A DNA stretch of 64,000 bases from Sporofaciens musculi (lineage in GTDB: Bacteria > Bacillota > Clostridia > Lachnospirales > Lachnospiraceae), in assembly GCF_009830285.1 (NCBI RefSeq), contig NZ_WUQX01000003.1, forward strand, positions 223,405 through 287,404. Direction: 5' to 3'. The notes under the pieces are model-generated. The model had not been told where the DNA came from. It searched no databases and worked only from the letters and a program-made list of their open reading frames with translations. This document shows, one piece after another, positions 25,565-35,427 of the stretch (position 1 is its first letter; the number at the start of each line of letters is the position of its first letter). A program made the translations under genes and the position numbers.

Positions 25565-25974
25565 GAAGCATGATGAAAAGAAAGCAAAGAGGGCTTTTAC
25601 TTCTGCTCCTTTTGGTTTTGCTTGCGGGGGCAGGCGGGTGTGCAAAGGAAGGCGGGGAAGATCCCTTTGATTTCTCGAAAATTGAGCCTAAAGACCTGAA
25701 CCCGTGGACCTATGTGGAGGATACTGCGCTTTCTGAAAGCGGCCCCCTTACAGACCTTGCAGCCTCGTCCTCAGAGCTTGGAATTACCGTAGGAATCATG
25801 GGGATTGTGTTTTCTGTATTTTATATGGTGATCCGGATCTGTTTTATGCGTAGCGCGGCAGCGAAGGAAGATGTAAAACGTGAGGCGCTGATGAAAGGGA
25901 TGATTGCGATTATGCTGTTCAGTATCCCGTTCTGGCTTGCGCTGTTCAAACAGTTTGCAGATTTATTAGTGTAG
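25561..25974 (+). CDS. Small membrane lipoprotein of the conjugation operon
   Basis: A 137-residue protein with a Lys/Arg-rich start, a leucine-rich signal (residues 11-25) and a cysteine at residue 27 in GAGGC that may be lipidated, although the lipobox is weak. After an acidic linker two more hydrophobic segments follow (about 73-92 and 112-133), giving the same two-helix shape as the pilin two genes upstream. It could be a second pilin-like or VirB2-paralogous subunit. I do not recognise a named family. Confidence 0.5.
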   Translation: MRSMMKRKQRGLLLLLLLVLLAGAGGCAKEGGEDPFDFSKIEPKDLNPWTYVEDTALSESGPLTDLAASSSELGITVGIMGIVFSVFYMVIRICFMRSAAAKEDVKREALMKGMIAIMLFSIPFWLALFKQFADLLV

Positions 25975-25990
25975 CAGAAGAGGGAGAGAC

Positions 25991-27016
25991 ATGCAGATAA
26001 TAAACGATTTGGTAAGAAACATACAGATGATTGCGGCTGCGGTTATTATAATCCTTTTATTATTTGGCGGTATTGGAGTATATCTGTTCCGCACAAGAAA
26101 AACGGCGGCCGCGGAGAAGGAGGTGGATTACTCTGAGTTCAGGAGAAAGGATGTTATGGAGTACGTGAAGCTGGATGATGTTGCAGAGGATATGCTGGTT
26201 TCAGATAATGGCAGGCGGTTCATTGCGGCAATTAAATGCCAGGGTTTTTCGTTCGCCGATGCCGAGGTAGAGGAAAAACTCCAGACGATCCGGGGCTATG
26301 TGACATTTTTTAATGTGCTTGATAATAACCCGATTCAGTACCGGCAGTCGGCCCGGGATGTAAACCTTGACGGACTGATTAAAGACTATCAGGAACAGGC
26401 GGCAAGGCTGCAGGAACGCCGTTTTTCCCTGAATCTGGACTATACCGATACAAAAGAAGAATCAGAAGCGCCGGATCTCCTGGCAGAGGATTATAACATC
26501 TATTATGAGAAATTGAAACAGATGCAGAGGGAACTGATCTCATTAGGCTACCAGATTGACCAGTTAAATGCACAGATCCAGTATATGACGGCCATCTCAG
26601 GAGAAAATGCGGAGGCAAAGCGGGAGGAGATATACGTCTTTGACTGGCAGTACAACGCGGTTGACTTTTCCTCTCAGACGCTGGAAGAGCAGGAGGTCTA
26701 TCAGCGTGCGGAAGCGCAGCTTAAGGAAAAGGCAAGCGCATATATCACTGCGCTGCGAAACTGCGGAGTCCATGCCAAACGGATGACCGGTGTGGAGCTC
26801 TTAGAGGAGATCCGGAGATACACACATCCGGTCTCGGCAGCAAAAGGGACTGTAGAGGATATTGTTCAGTCAGCGTATGACAGTATCTGTGTTTCCAGTG
26901 ATTCATTAAAGGAGCTAGAAGAAGCAGCGAACAGGAAGATTGTGGAGAAAATCGTACAGGAGGTCCGCACAGATGCAGGAAGGAGGCAGAGCCATGCGAG
27001 AATTACTAATCCATAA
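25991..27016 (+). CDS. Membrane-anchored protein resembling a VirB4 N-terminal domain
   Basis: A 341-residue protein with one N-terminal membrane helix (about 12-33) and a long soluble part. Residues 50-120 (VKLDDVAEDM ... GRRFIAAIKC) resemble the N-terminal domain of VirB4/TraC ATPases, which contacts the membrane. Residues 120-230 are coiled-coil-like. There is no ATPase motif. It overlaps the VirB4 gene that follows by 23 bases. A partner that anchors VirB4 is a reasonable inference; the family is not certain. Confidence 0.5.
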   Translation: MQIINDLVRNIQMIAAAVIIILLLFGGIGVYLFRTRKTAAAEKEVDYSEFRRKDVMEYVKLDDVAEDMLVSDNGRRFIAAIKCQGFSFADAEVEEKLQTIRGYVTFFNVLDNNPIQYRQSARDVNLDGLIKDYQEQAARLQERRFSLNLDYTDTKEESEAPDLLAEDYNIYYEKLKQMQRELISLGYQIDQLNAQIQYMTAISGENAEAKREEIYVFDWQYNAVDFSSQTLEEQEVYQRAEAQLKEKASAYITALRNCGVHAKRMTGVELLEEIRRYTHPVSAAKGTVEDIVQSAYDSICVSSDSLKELEEAANRKIVEKIVQEVRTDAGRRQSHARITNP

Positions 27017-29210
27017 CCGGACAATGTTTTTTATGGTCATAGCAGGACTTCTTATAACCGCTTTCATATTGGCAGTAGTCCTATGCCTTGCGCTTCATAA
27101 GAAAAAGGACAGGCTGGTAGAGGATATCAGGGAGCAGAGGCTTAAGAAACGGGCGAAGGTTGCGGAGGCGAGAAAAGTAGTGTCGCCGGATGGTATCAAC
27201 CCGAACCCTATGTCCTACACCGTCATACATGACGCGGGACATGATATCTATGTCCGGAGCTTTACAATAGATACGCTTCCAAAGAGGACAGTGTTCGCAT
27301 CTACTTTTCCGGCACTGTTCAATTTTGACCGGATGACAAGCTCTGTTTTCATTGAGCCGATTGGGGAAGGACGGGCTTCACACCTTCTTGACGGGCGTAT
27401 CGTGGAGATAGAAACGAACATGATTACGGCAGAAAAAAATGCGGACAGGAATCAGCTCAGGAAACTGAACGCGAAACTTAAGGATGCCGAAGTCTGGGCG
27501 CAGAGGATTGAGACAGGCGATAACAGCCTTTACCATGTATATTTTCTTTTTACCATTATGGCAGAAAATCTCGAAAAGCTGAACCGCAGGACGGACGCTT
27601 TCCGGAATCTGGCAAAAGAAAAGCAGATTACCATATCCTGCTGCTATTCCCTGCAGGCGGAGAGCTACCTGACAGGCATGCCGCTGATGTACCGCTATCA
27701 GGCGGCGGCAGGGCCCATCCGTTCCAGCGGATTAAAGCGACATACACTGGACAAGCTCAGCGTGGCAAGTATCTTCAACCACACGCAGGACAGTTTTTTC
27801 CATCCCCAGGGGATCATTATCGGGCGTAATATGAGTACAGGCATGCCGGTGGCTTTTGATGTCTATGAGAAGAAGCATAACGGCTATAATATGGTGTTTG
27901 CAGGGATAACCGGAACTGGGAAATCGGCCTGCATGAAGATACTGGCATCCAGATACATCACAAAGAACGGATACCGTTTTGTATGTATTGACTCCCAGGC
28001 GAAGGGGAACCGGGGTGAGTACGCAATGCTGGCGGATATCATGTGCGGCACAAACTACGAGATAAAGAATAATGCGGGGAACGTTATCAATCTGTTTGAT
28101 ATTGACAAGGAGGAAGAATGGTCGGAAATCAGCGGTACATATGAAGTGCTTCGGCTCCAGGACAAGATAGCAAATGCAAAATCCGATCTGATGACATTGA
28201 TTCAGGGCGGGAAAGAGCCGGCGGAGTTTTCGCTTGTCACCCACATTGAGAGGATCGTTACGGATATTATTGCAGAATTGTATGAGGAAAAGGGAATTTA
28301 TGACAATGTGGTGGAATCCTTGTATGAATCCGGCAAGGGGCTTAAGAACGGTGTCCTGACAAGCGGAAAGATAAGAAAAAGAATGCCGGTGCTTACGGAT
28401 TTCTATAAAAAGGCGCTCTTGAATGACAAGGTAAATACGATTTCAGAACATAAGAAGGCATACCGGATTATCCTGGACAGTTTAAAGGATCGTGTCCGCG
28501 AACTGTATTACTGCCCGGAGTGCATGGCCTTTTATAGCAGGGAAGAATGGAAAAAGAACAGGGGGTGCTCCTGCAAGGGGAAAATATTAAAGATTCACGG
28601 CTCAAAGGCTTATTATGACGGGCAGAGCACAATCAAGATCAGGGAGAATGAATGTTTTACAAACATTGATATTTCCCAGCTCCCGGAGTCTGAGCGGCCT
28701 ATCGCGCGGCAGATTGCATTAAGCTATTTAAATGAGCAGTTTATCAAGACGAATGCGACCAATCCGAAGAAGACCCAATGCCTGGGCGTAATCGTTGACG
28801 AGGTACACCAGAACTTCAACATGAAATCAGCGGTTGCCAGCCTGGATTATGTGGCGCGTACTTCAAGAAAAAGGCTGGTTTCCCTGTGGACGGCAACACA
28901 GGCGCTGAAGGACTATGACTGCTGCAGGGAGACGGAGGCGCTTTTAAAGCAGGCGGCGGCAAAGTTTGTATTCAAGCAGTCGTATTCGGACCGGAAATGG
29001 GTGCAGGAGGCCCTGAACCTGACAAACGGGCAGACAGACCGGGTGTTGGAGCTGGGCGGAGACCCGGATGATGATTCCGGCAGCCGGAAAGGGGAGGTCT
29101 GCATTGTGGATAACGGAAAGGTCTGTTTTTGCAAGCTAGACTACCTTCAGGCGGCTGAGGCGGTGTTCGTAGAGACAGATCCCCGGATTATACAGCAGAT
29201 GTATGCATAA
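26994..29210 (+). CDS. VirB4-type secretion ATPase
   Basis: The main ATPase of the type IV secretion channel, 738 residues from ATG 26994 (GGAAGGAGG just upstream). A membrane helix lies at residues 10-32, Walker A is GITGTGKSA (304-312) and Walker B is VIVDEVHQ (D602-E603). After it come the conserved SLWTATQALKD and the C-terminal FKQSYSDRKW segment. Unusually, a small zinc-ribbon (C507, C510, C525, C527) is inserted between the two Walker motifs. It overlaps the genes on both sides, so the operon is tightly coupled. Confidence 0.88.
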   Translation: MRELLIHNRTMFFMVIAGLLITAFILAVVLCLALHKKKDRLVEDIREQRLKKRAKVAEARKVVSPDGINPNPMSYTVIHDAGHDIYVRSFTIDTLPKRTVFASTFPALFNFDRMTSSVFIEPIGEGRASHLLDGRIVEIETNMITAEKNADRNQLRKLNAKLKDAEVWAQRIETGDNSLYHVYFLFTIMAENLEKLNRRTDAFRNLAKEKQITISCCYSLQAESYLTGMPLMYRYQAAAGPIRSSGLKRHTLDKLSVASIFNHTQDSFFHPQGIIIGRNMSTGMPVAFDVYEKKHNGYNMVFAGITGTGKSACMKILASRYITKNGYRFVCIDSQAKGNRGEYAMLADIMCGTNYEIKNNAGNVINLFDIDKEEEWSEISGTYEVLRLQDKIANAKSDLMTLIQGGKEPAEFSLVTHIERIVTDIIAELYEEKGIYDNVVESLYESGKGLKNGVLTSGKIRKRMPVLTDFYKKALLNDKVNTISEHKKAYRIILDSLKDRVRELYYCPECMAFYSREEWKKNRGCSCKGKILKIHGSKAYYDGQSTIKIRENECFTNIDISQLPESERPIARQIALSYLNEQFIKTNATNPKKTQCLGVIVDEVHQNFNMKSAVASLDYVARTSRKRLVSLWTATQALKDYDCCRETEALLKQAAAKFVFKQSYSDRKWVQEALNLTNGQTDRVLELGGDPDDDSGSRKGEVCIVDNGKVCFCKLDYLQAAEAVFVETDPRIIQQMYA

Positions 29211-29223
29211 CAGAGGGGCGAAT

Positions 29224-32200
29224 ATGAAATATAAAAAGAAAAACAGGAGAGCGGCATGTGCGGTATGCGTTCTCCTTATGATCCTGATGGCCGGCAGCAT
29301 GGGAGTATATGCCACGGAACTTCCGGATGATTTTACAGCGGGGCAGGACAGCCTGGATAATGATGTTGACCAGGCGAACGAAGACCGGTTTTCAGGAAGA
29401 TCCCCATGGCTTGACAATGCGGATGAAACGATATATTCAGACACCGTGGATGCGGCAGACGAGGTGCAGGATATCGAGCCGGGGGAGCCGGGGATGGTGG
29501 AAAAGTATCTCTCGGAGCTGATCCGGAATGCGGCAAGCAGCCTGATCTCGCTGATGGAGAAGAATCTTGGGGCAGGGCTGGATCACATTATTTATGGCCG
29601 TGTGGGGAGCGGGAAACCGAATTCTGTGAATATATTTGCCTTTGAGCTGAGGTCAGGGAATCCTTATGGCGTGACCGCTTCGATATGCTACGCATTGATC
29701 CGGAGCATGTCGTTTGTATTCCTGGGCATTGGCTTTGTATACCTGCTGGCTAAGAGCGCCTGGACGGGGCAGACGGCGCAGAGCCGGGAAAAGGTAAAGG
29801 CAGGCTTTTATTCCATGGCAATGAAATTTGCTGTGCTGACGCTTATGCCGTATGTTTTTGATGTTGTCTTGTATGCCAGGGATGTAGCGCTTTACGGCAT
29901 TAAGAGCGCCACAGGGGAGATGATAACCGGAGGTGCGACGCTTTCTCTGGCGAAGGCGTTTTTGATCAATGCGGAAAGGACAGGGAGGTTTATTGATTCC
30001 CTGATGTATCTGGGAACGGTGCTGCTTACCCTTTACTTTGCGGTTTTATATGTGGCGCTGGCGATTGACCTGCTGATCTGCTTTGTGGCATTTCCCATTA
30101 TGTGCCTGATGCATTCCCCCAAAAGAGACCTTCTGGGGAACTGGATGATGAATGTATTGTCAGATATCCTTACTCCTGTGCTGGATGCAGTGCTCTTACT
30201 GGTGCCGCTCCTGGCCAGTATGATGCTTGCCGATGTGATTAAGGGGATTGCAATCATTCAGATGATTATGTGTATGCTCATTATTCCCTCACGGAACCGC
30301 ATTAAGGTCCTGCTTGGCGTCCAGAGCAATGAGCGCGGAGGGTTATTCGGGGTTATGGCGCTTGCAACGCTTGGCCGCGCGCTTACAAATAAGGCAAAGA
30401 GCGCATTCGGCCGTGTTTCCGATATCCATTCCGACCTGCAGAAAAGCAAAATGCATAAGGAACTGGCTGAAAGCGATGAAGAGGAGAGGGAGTCGCTGCT
30501 TGGAGGATACAGCCAGAATGGGGAATCTTTGAAAGGGTATTCCCAGGACAGATATGAAGATAAACGTCCGGACCAGGGCGGGCTTTTGGAGGAAGTGGAT
30601 TCTTCTGACCTGGAACGTGCAGGGGGACGTTTTGATGGGGCAATTATGGATGATGGGACTGCTATTTCTGATTATGAGTCAGGGTCTTTGGAGGAGGACG
30701 GATTCGATGAAACGGAAGCCCTCAAGGCACAGGGAGATAAGGAACATCCGGGAATCAAACCTTCGGAAATTCCTGCGGGTGGGGAGGGAAACGATACCGT
30801 AGGAGCACAGGCCGAAGGAAACTTTGCTGTGAATGAAGAAGAACCGCATGGCGGGGAAGGTTCCCTGTCAGGGGCTTCTTTTATCGGTGACATGGAAAGT
30901 GAAGGCAGCACATCCGTGGAATCAGACCAAATGCTTACGAAGAATGAGGCTCTTAGGAAGCTTGACCGTGCCATGGAACAGAAACAGGATACCATTGACG
31001 GGTTGCGGGCGCAGAAGGCGCATTTCCAGAGCGAAGAAAAGAGATTCGCAAGGGAAAAGCTAGAGTATGAACAAGGCTCTGAGGAGAAACAGGCACTGGA
31101 AAAGAGACGGGCGGAAGCAGCGCTTCGGGCAGCACAGACCGAGCAGAAAATTGCAGGACAGCTGCGGGATATGAATATGCTCCGGAATCAGGCGAAAGCA
31201 ATCCGGGGCGGACAGGGCGGCGCGGTGCCAAGTGCCTTTGATGATGCAAGATCTGAGATCATCTGTAAGCGTGCTAATATCAATAACTTTGAACAGCCGG
31301 AGTTTAGAAATGCACTTTCCAATGAACAGCTTAAGAAGCTGTACAGGCAGAGGGCGGTTTCGGGAATTGTAAAAGGAACTGCTTCTGTGGCCGGCGGCAT
31401 GGCGGGCGCGGCCTTTTTAGGAGGCGGGAGCATATTCATGCAGCCATCGACGGCGGCGATGGCTGCAGCGGCCGGCGCACTGGGAGGCACAGCAGCCGGA
31501 AACGGAGTAGCAGTCGCGGCAATGACAGGTACAAAGGCGGCCAGGAACGCTGTGGGAACTGCTATAATGGCAGGTACGAATACAGACGGAAGTGCAGCGG
31601 ATATTGCCGCATACTCTGCCGGTGCTGTGGCCAGGAACGGGAATGCGGTGTATAACGGCATTTATCGGGAACCTGTGGTAAGAGCTGCAGCCAGTGCTGA
31701 TTTTAAAGCGGCTCACGGCGGGGCAGATGTTTCGCCGGTTTTCCCGGCAACTTCAGGTACGCCCGGACCGGACAGTCATGATGCCGGACCGGAGACGGTA
31801 CTGCCTGAAAAACCTGAAGTGAGGATTCCAGACGCAACGAACAAGGCAGCTGCTGTTGCGGCGCAAGGCGAAGCGGCCCTCCGGAAGATCCAGGCGGAAA
31901 TAGAGCGGGACAGTACAGAGGCGCTGAAAAAGATCATTACATCTTCCGGAGAACTGCGTAACAGCGCGGCGCTGATTGCCCTGAAAAAAGCCAATATTGA
32001 GACGGAAAAGTACAGGGCAACGGTCAGGGAGACACAGGGGATTAAGCTTACACAGCGGCAGGAGCGTACAAAACGCATTGAACTGCAGACAGAATATATG
32101 ACGGAAGAGGTCATGAAGAAACTCAGCTTACAGCCAGATTATGAGAAAGGAACAGAAAGATACCATTCTGCAAAAGAATCCATCCGGGAGAAGATACGCA

Positions 32201-32235
32201 CCATCATTGAGAAGCAGAATAAGGATATTTTCTAA
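29224..32235 (+). CDS. VirB6/TrbL-type polytopic channel protein
   Basis: A 1003-residue protein. ATG 29224 follows AGAGGGGCG. It begins with a signal-like hydrophobic stretch and an acidic linker. A polytopic membrane domain of six or so helices (about 150-385) follows, the VirB6/TrbL core. The second half is soluble: a low-complexity acidic region, a long Lys/Glu/Ala coiled coil (about 570-660), an Ala/Gly-rich membrane-like block (about 720-800) and a final basic coiled coil. Such long cytoplasmic tails are typical of Gram-positive VirB6 proteins. It overlaps virB4 stop by none and precedes the wall hydrolase. Confidence 0.75.
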   Translation: MKYKKKNRRAACAVCVLLMILMAGSMGVYATELPDDFTAGQDSLDNDVDQANEDRFSGRSPWLDNADETIYSDTVDAADEVQDIEPGEPGMVEKYLSELIRNAASSLISLMEKNLGAGLDHIIYGRVGSGKPNSVNIFAFELRSGNPYGVTASICYALIRSMSFVFLGIGFVYLLAKSAWTGQTAQSREKVKAGFYSMAMKFAVLTLMPYVFDVVLYARDVALYGIKSATGEMITGGATLSLAKAFLINAERTGRFIDSLMYLGTVLLTLYFAVLYVALAIDLLICFVAFPIMCLMHSPKRDLLGNWMMNVLSDILTPVLDAVLLLVPLLASMMLADVIKGIAIIQMIMCMLIIPSRNRIKVLLGVQSNERGGLFGVMALATLGRALTNKAKSAFGRVSDIHSDLQKSKMHKELAESDEEERESLLGGYSQNGESLKGYSQDRYEDKRPDQGGLLEEVDSSDLERAGGRFDGAIMDDGTAISDYESGSLEEDGFDETEALKAQGDKEHPGIKPSEIPAGGEGNDTVGAQAEGNFAVNEEEPHGGEGSLSGASFIGDMESEGSTSVESDQMLTKNEALRKLDRAMEQKQDTIDGLRAQKAHFQSEEKRFAREKLEYEQGSEEKQALEKRRAEAALRAAQTEQKIAGQLRDMNMLRNQAKAIRGGQGGAVPSAFDDARSEIICKRANINNFEQPEFRNALSNEQLKKLYRQRAVSGIVKGTASVAGGMAGAAFLGGGSIFMQPSTAAMAAAAGALGGTAAGNGVAVAAMTGTKAARNAVGTAIMAGTNTDGSAADIAAYSAGAVARNGNAVYNGIYREPVVRAAASADFKAAHGGADVSPVFPATSGTPGPDSHDAGPETVLPEKPEVRIPDATNKAAAVAAQGEAALRKIQAEIERDSTEALKKIITSSGELRNSAALIALKKANIETEKYRATVRETQGIKLTQRQERTKRIELQTEYMTEEVMKKLSLQPDYEKGTERYHSAKESIREKIRTIIEKQNKDIF

Positions 32236-32243
32236 AAAAATAT

Positions 32244-33186
32244 ATGGGAAAGAGAAAAAAATATCATAGCCCTTTTTCTGGTGCTGGCGGTGATCTTGCA
32301 GCTGTCAGGATGTGAATTTCCGGGAGATGATAATATGTACGGAACGGCCAATGTATCCCCGCTTGTGGAGCGGTGGAGGCCGTATGTGCAGGAATTTGCG
32401 CAGAAATACGGGGTGGGAGAATATGTTGAGATCCTGCTTGCCATGATCGCACAGGAGTCGGGAGGGGATTCTGACAGGTATCCTGATATTCTCCAGTGTT
32501 CCGAAAGCGCGGGCATGGCGCCGAACAGTATCACAGACCCGTTGGTGAGCCTGGAACAGGGAATACGGTATTTTGCGGCCCTGGCGGAATCTGGAAAAAA
32601 GGCAGGGGTAGATATGGATACGGTCATCCAGTCTTATAATTTCGGGGGCGGCTACTTAACCTATGTCCGCGATCATTACGGAGGAAAGCATTCGGAAGAA
32701 GCGGCCCGCAGCTTTTCAGGCATGATGGCAGCCAGATCCGGGTGGAGTAGCTATGGGGACGTGAAATATGTAGAACATGTCCGTTCTCATATGCATGCGT
32801 CTTCTGCCGGCGGCGCCATGGAAAACTATGAAGCAATGTATGCGGTAATGAAGGAATATGAAAATGTGCCCTATGTATTTGGAGGAACTTCAAAATCGGG
32901 GATAGACTGTTCCGCCATGTCACAGAAGCTTTATCAGTCTGCAGGCATATCCCTGCCAAGGACGGCGCAGGATCAGTATGATGCCGTTTCCCATATCAGT
33001 GAATCCCAGGCACGCCCCGGCGATCTGGTCTTTTTTACTGCTACATATGATGCGGGGACGTTTATTACACATGTAGGGGTGTATACCGGAAACGGGCAGT
33101 TTTTTCATGCGGGCGGAAACCGCTGTCAGTTTTCTGTGTTGTCAGGATATTACAGGGAGAAGCTCGTGTGTTTCGGAAGAAAATAG
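32244..33186 (+). CDS. CwlT-like bifunctional peptidoglycan hydrolase (frameshift at start)
   Basis: The VirB1-equivalent wall hydrolase that opens peptidoglycan for the channel. A lytic transglycosylase/lysozyme-like domain (AMIAQESGG, with the catalytic glutamate, then QSYNFGGGY) is followed by an NlpC/P60 endopeptidase with GIDCSAM, THVGVYTG and FHAGG (Cys/His/His). The signal peptide with perfect lipobox (LQLSGC) is in a different frame from the only good start, ATG 32244. They join if one base of the A7 run (32255-32261) is removed, giving a lipoprotein of about 313 residues. As written, translation could only begin inside the signal (GTG 32281). Confidence 0.8.
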
Positions 33187-33202
33187 ATAAAAGGAAGATA
33201 AT

Positions 33203-33712
33203 ATGAGAAGAAAAAAGATAGTTTTAATGTCTATCATCGTGCTAAGCCTGTTGATATTTATGGCAGCTGCACTCTTTATCAGTATGCCGGGTGGGCAGGT
33301 GCAGGAAGATGATACAGAGGTGCAGGCAGAAGAGAGGAAAGAAGATGAGCCCACTGTCGAAGAAACCGTCCGTAAATTTGCAGAAGTATTATATACATAC
33401 GATACGTCGGAGCGCATGTTTTATGAAGGCGCCGAGGAATATATGACGCAGGAGGCATATGAAGCCATTGTTCCGATGTCGGATGGAGAGGATGGTGAGT
33501 TCCCGGCAAACCGGATGGTTTCAGAATTAAAGGAGCTGACCTGCTATTTCCGTACCATAGGGCAGGGGAGGGCAGAATCGATTGCGGTGGTGTGGTACAG
33601 GCTGTCCGGCTCCGGAAATTTCGGGATCCGGCAGATCGTGGAGTTATCGCTGGTGCAGGAGGCTGGATGGAAGATTGACAGGTGTACGGTACTTGACACT
33701 ATGGAACAGTAA
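33203..33712 (+). CDS. VirB8/TcpC-like membrane protein
   Basis: A 169-residue bitopic protein: Lys/Arg-rich start, one membrane helix (about 6-28), an acidic linker, then a compact domain (about 50-169). The alternating helices and strands there (YFRTIGQGRAESIAVVWYRL ... GWKIDRCTVLD) suit the NTF2-like fold shared by VirB8 and TcpC. It follows the wall hydrolase, a common position for these genes in Gram-positive conjugation operons. It is assigned by topology and order; no single motif proves it. Confidence 0.55.
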   Translation: MRRKKIVLMSIIVLSLLIFMAAALFISMPGGQVQEDDTEVQAEERKEDEPTVEETVRKFAEVLYTYDTSERMFYEGAEEYMTQEAYEAIVPMSDGEDGEFPANRMVSELKELTCYFRTIGQGRAESIAVVWYRLSGSGNFGIRQIVELSLVQEAGWKIDRCTVLDTMEQ

Positions 33713-33724
33713 AGGAGGGCCGGT

Positions 33725-35389
33725 ATGCAGGAACAGATGGAAAAGCTGTATATATTATGCGGGCTGTCCAGTGAGGCCAGTGATGACATCTGCGGTGCGC
33801 TTCAGGAAACGGCCCGCGCAAAAGGGTTTGAGACTGTGTGCGTCAGCAGATACCGCAAAGAGGGAATCCGGCAGTATGTAAGTGAACATCCGGAATTCCG
33901 CCTCCTGGTGCTGCAGGAAGCAATGCAGAGCAGCTATCCGTATACAGCAGAGGAACTGGCAGAGCTGATGGATGATTATAACCTGAATATCGTCATTTCC
34001 CTGCGCAAATCCCACCGGGCGAATACATACATGAAAGTGCTCTATACGGCGGGCATATTGAATGCGCTGTACGAGGAGGACGCAACGGCCGAGAATATCA
34101 TGGAAAGGATCCTTTATCCAAGAACCCGCCGGGAGTGCAGGGAGTATTACCAGATATCCACGGCGGCAGACGCCATGCGTTCCCTGGAGATCGTGGATGA
34201 AGACCGTATGAAGGGATACCTTTCCTATGTGGAGGAGACGAAAGACGAAGAAGAGATTATAAAAAAATATCATTACGTTGCAAATTCTCTAAAAATCATA
34301 GAAAATATATACTTAGTTGAGCATTTTTCCGAGAGGGTAAAGGATACGCTTGGTTCTGATGAAATGTATCGGCAGGTAACAGGAGTAAAAGAAAAAAAGA
34401 GGCGGCACTGGCCTTTTAAGAAGAATCAGGAGCTTCCTCCCAATCTGAAGGTTCTCAGGCAGCCGGAAAAGGAGATCTACCCAAGGGCGCCGTCCGCTGC
34501 GAAGGAAAAGGAAATCCCGCGTGCAAAAGAGCACGAGGTGGCGGACATGATTGATGAGGACATTTCTGATTTGCTTGGTTTTAGCGCGGATGAAAAGGAT
34601 TTCCCGACAGGGGTTCTTGAGGCGCTGCCAAAAGAGGAGGACGCAGAAGAAAAAGGCGCCTTTAGTAAGGCAGAAAGGAGAAGGCTGTCATTTCGTGCGA
34701 TAGCCTTTGGCATAGCGCTGATCTTTCTTGCAACTGTTATCTTGTTTGGATTTTTCCTGTATTCCGAGCACCAGTCAAAGGAGACGGGGATACCGGTGAT
34801 TTCCCGCTATTCGGAAGAAAGCGGCAAAAAGGATATGAAGGCTGCCGGTACAGATGAAGCAGGGCATGCGGCAGATCAGGCAGTGAAAAAGAGGGAGAGA
34901 CAAGAGAAAAAACAAGATACAAAAACTGCTGACCGTAATTTGAAGGATATTACTACAGAAAAAACGGACAAAGGACATGAAACACAGGAACAGACAGCAC
35001 AGACAGCAGCGGCAGGCAGGTCGGGGCAGGTGCCGGTCTCAACAGAAACATACAATCCGGTGCAAGACCAGCAGGTGGTTTCTGCGCCACAGGCCGCCGC
35101 AGGAGAAGGACAGACATATAGCGTGGATATTGCAGAAAACGGGCAGCCATCTGTGCCGGAACAGCAGGAGCCGCCGGCAGTTTCCTATCAGGGGAAGATC
35201 GTTACCGGGGCAGAAGCAATCCAGATAGCCTATGCCAAAGAGGCAGAGGGAGTAAGCCTGTATCTGCAGACAAGGGAAGACGGGGAAGGAATATTCTGTG
35301 CAGATGTTATTGCCCAGATGGTAGATGGGACGTGCAGCTACCTGATACAGGAGAGCGGCACAGAGCAGATATCTTTTATCCAGCAATAG
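33725..35389 (+). CDS. Receiver-like protein with a membrane anchor and disordered exported tail
   Basis: A 554-residue protein. Residues 1-130 alternate strands and helices like a response-regulator or ATPase-type alpha/beta domain (LYILCGLSS ... RLLVLQEA ... NIVISLRK). The phosphoacceptor aspartate is not evident, so this may be a pseudo-receiver. A charged linker follows, then one membrane helix (about 330-352). Next is a long Lys/Glu/Gln-rich disordered stretch, and last a 70-residue domain outside. This splits it into cytoplasmic sensing and extracellular parts. Unknown role; it could regulate assembly of the channel. Confidence 0.5.
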   Translation: MQEQMEKLYILCGLSSEASDDICGALQETARAKGFETVCVSRYRKEGIRQYVSEHPEFRLLVLQEAMQSSYPYTAEELAELMDDYNLNIVISLRKSHRANTYMKVLYTAGILNALYEEDATAENIMERILYPRTRRECREYYQISTAADAMRSLEIVDEDRMKGYLSYVEETKDEEEIIKKYHYVANSLKIIENIYLVEHFSERVKDTLGSDEMYRQVTGVKEKKRRHWPFKKNQELPPNLKVLRQPEKEIYPRAPSAAKEKEIPRAKEHEVADMIDEDISDLLGFSADEKDFPTGVLEALPKEEDAEEKGAFSKAERRRLSFRAIAFGIALIFLATVILFGFFLYSEHQSKETGIPVISRYSEESGKKDMKAAGTDEAGHAADQAVKKRERQEKKQDTKTADRNLKDITTEKTDKGHETQEQTAQTAAAGRSGQVPVSTETYNPVQDQQVVSAPQAAAGEGQTYSVDIAENGQPSVPEQQEPPAVSYQGKIVTGAEAIQIAYAKEAEGVSLYLQTREDGEGIFCADVIAQMVDGTCSYLIQESGTEQISFIQQ

Positions 35390-35427
35390 GGAATTTGGAG
35401 GGCAGTGGAACGAAAGGAGCAAGTCAT

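Noticed and set aside
32244..32262. A programmed frameshift at the CwlT-like start.
   Set aside because: The needed shift is +1 and the A7 run lacks a -1 slippery layout, so a simple extra A is the better explanation.
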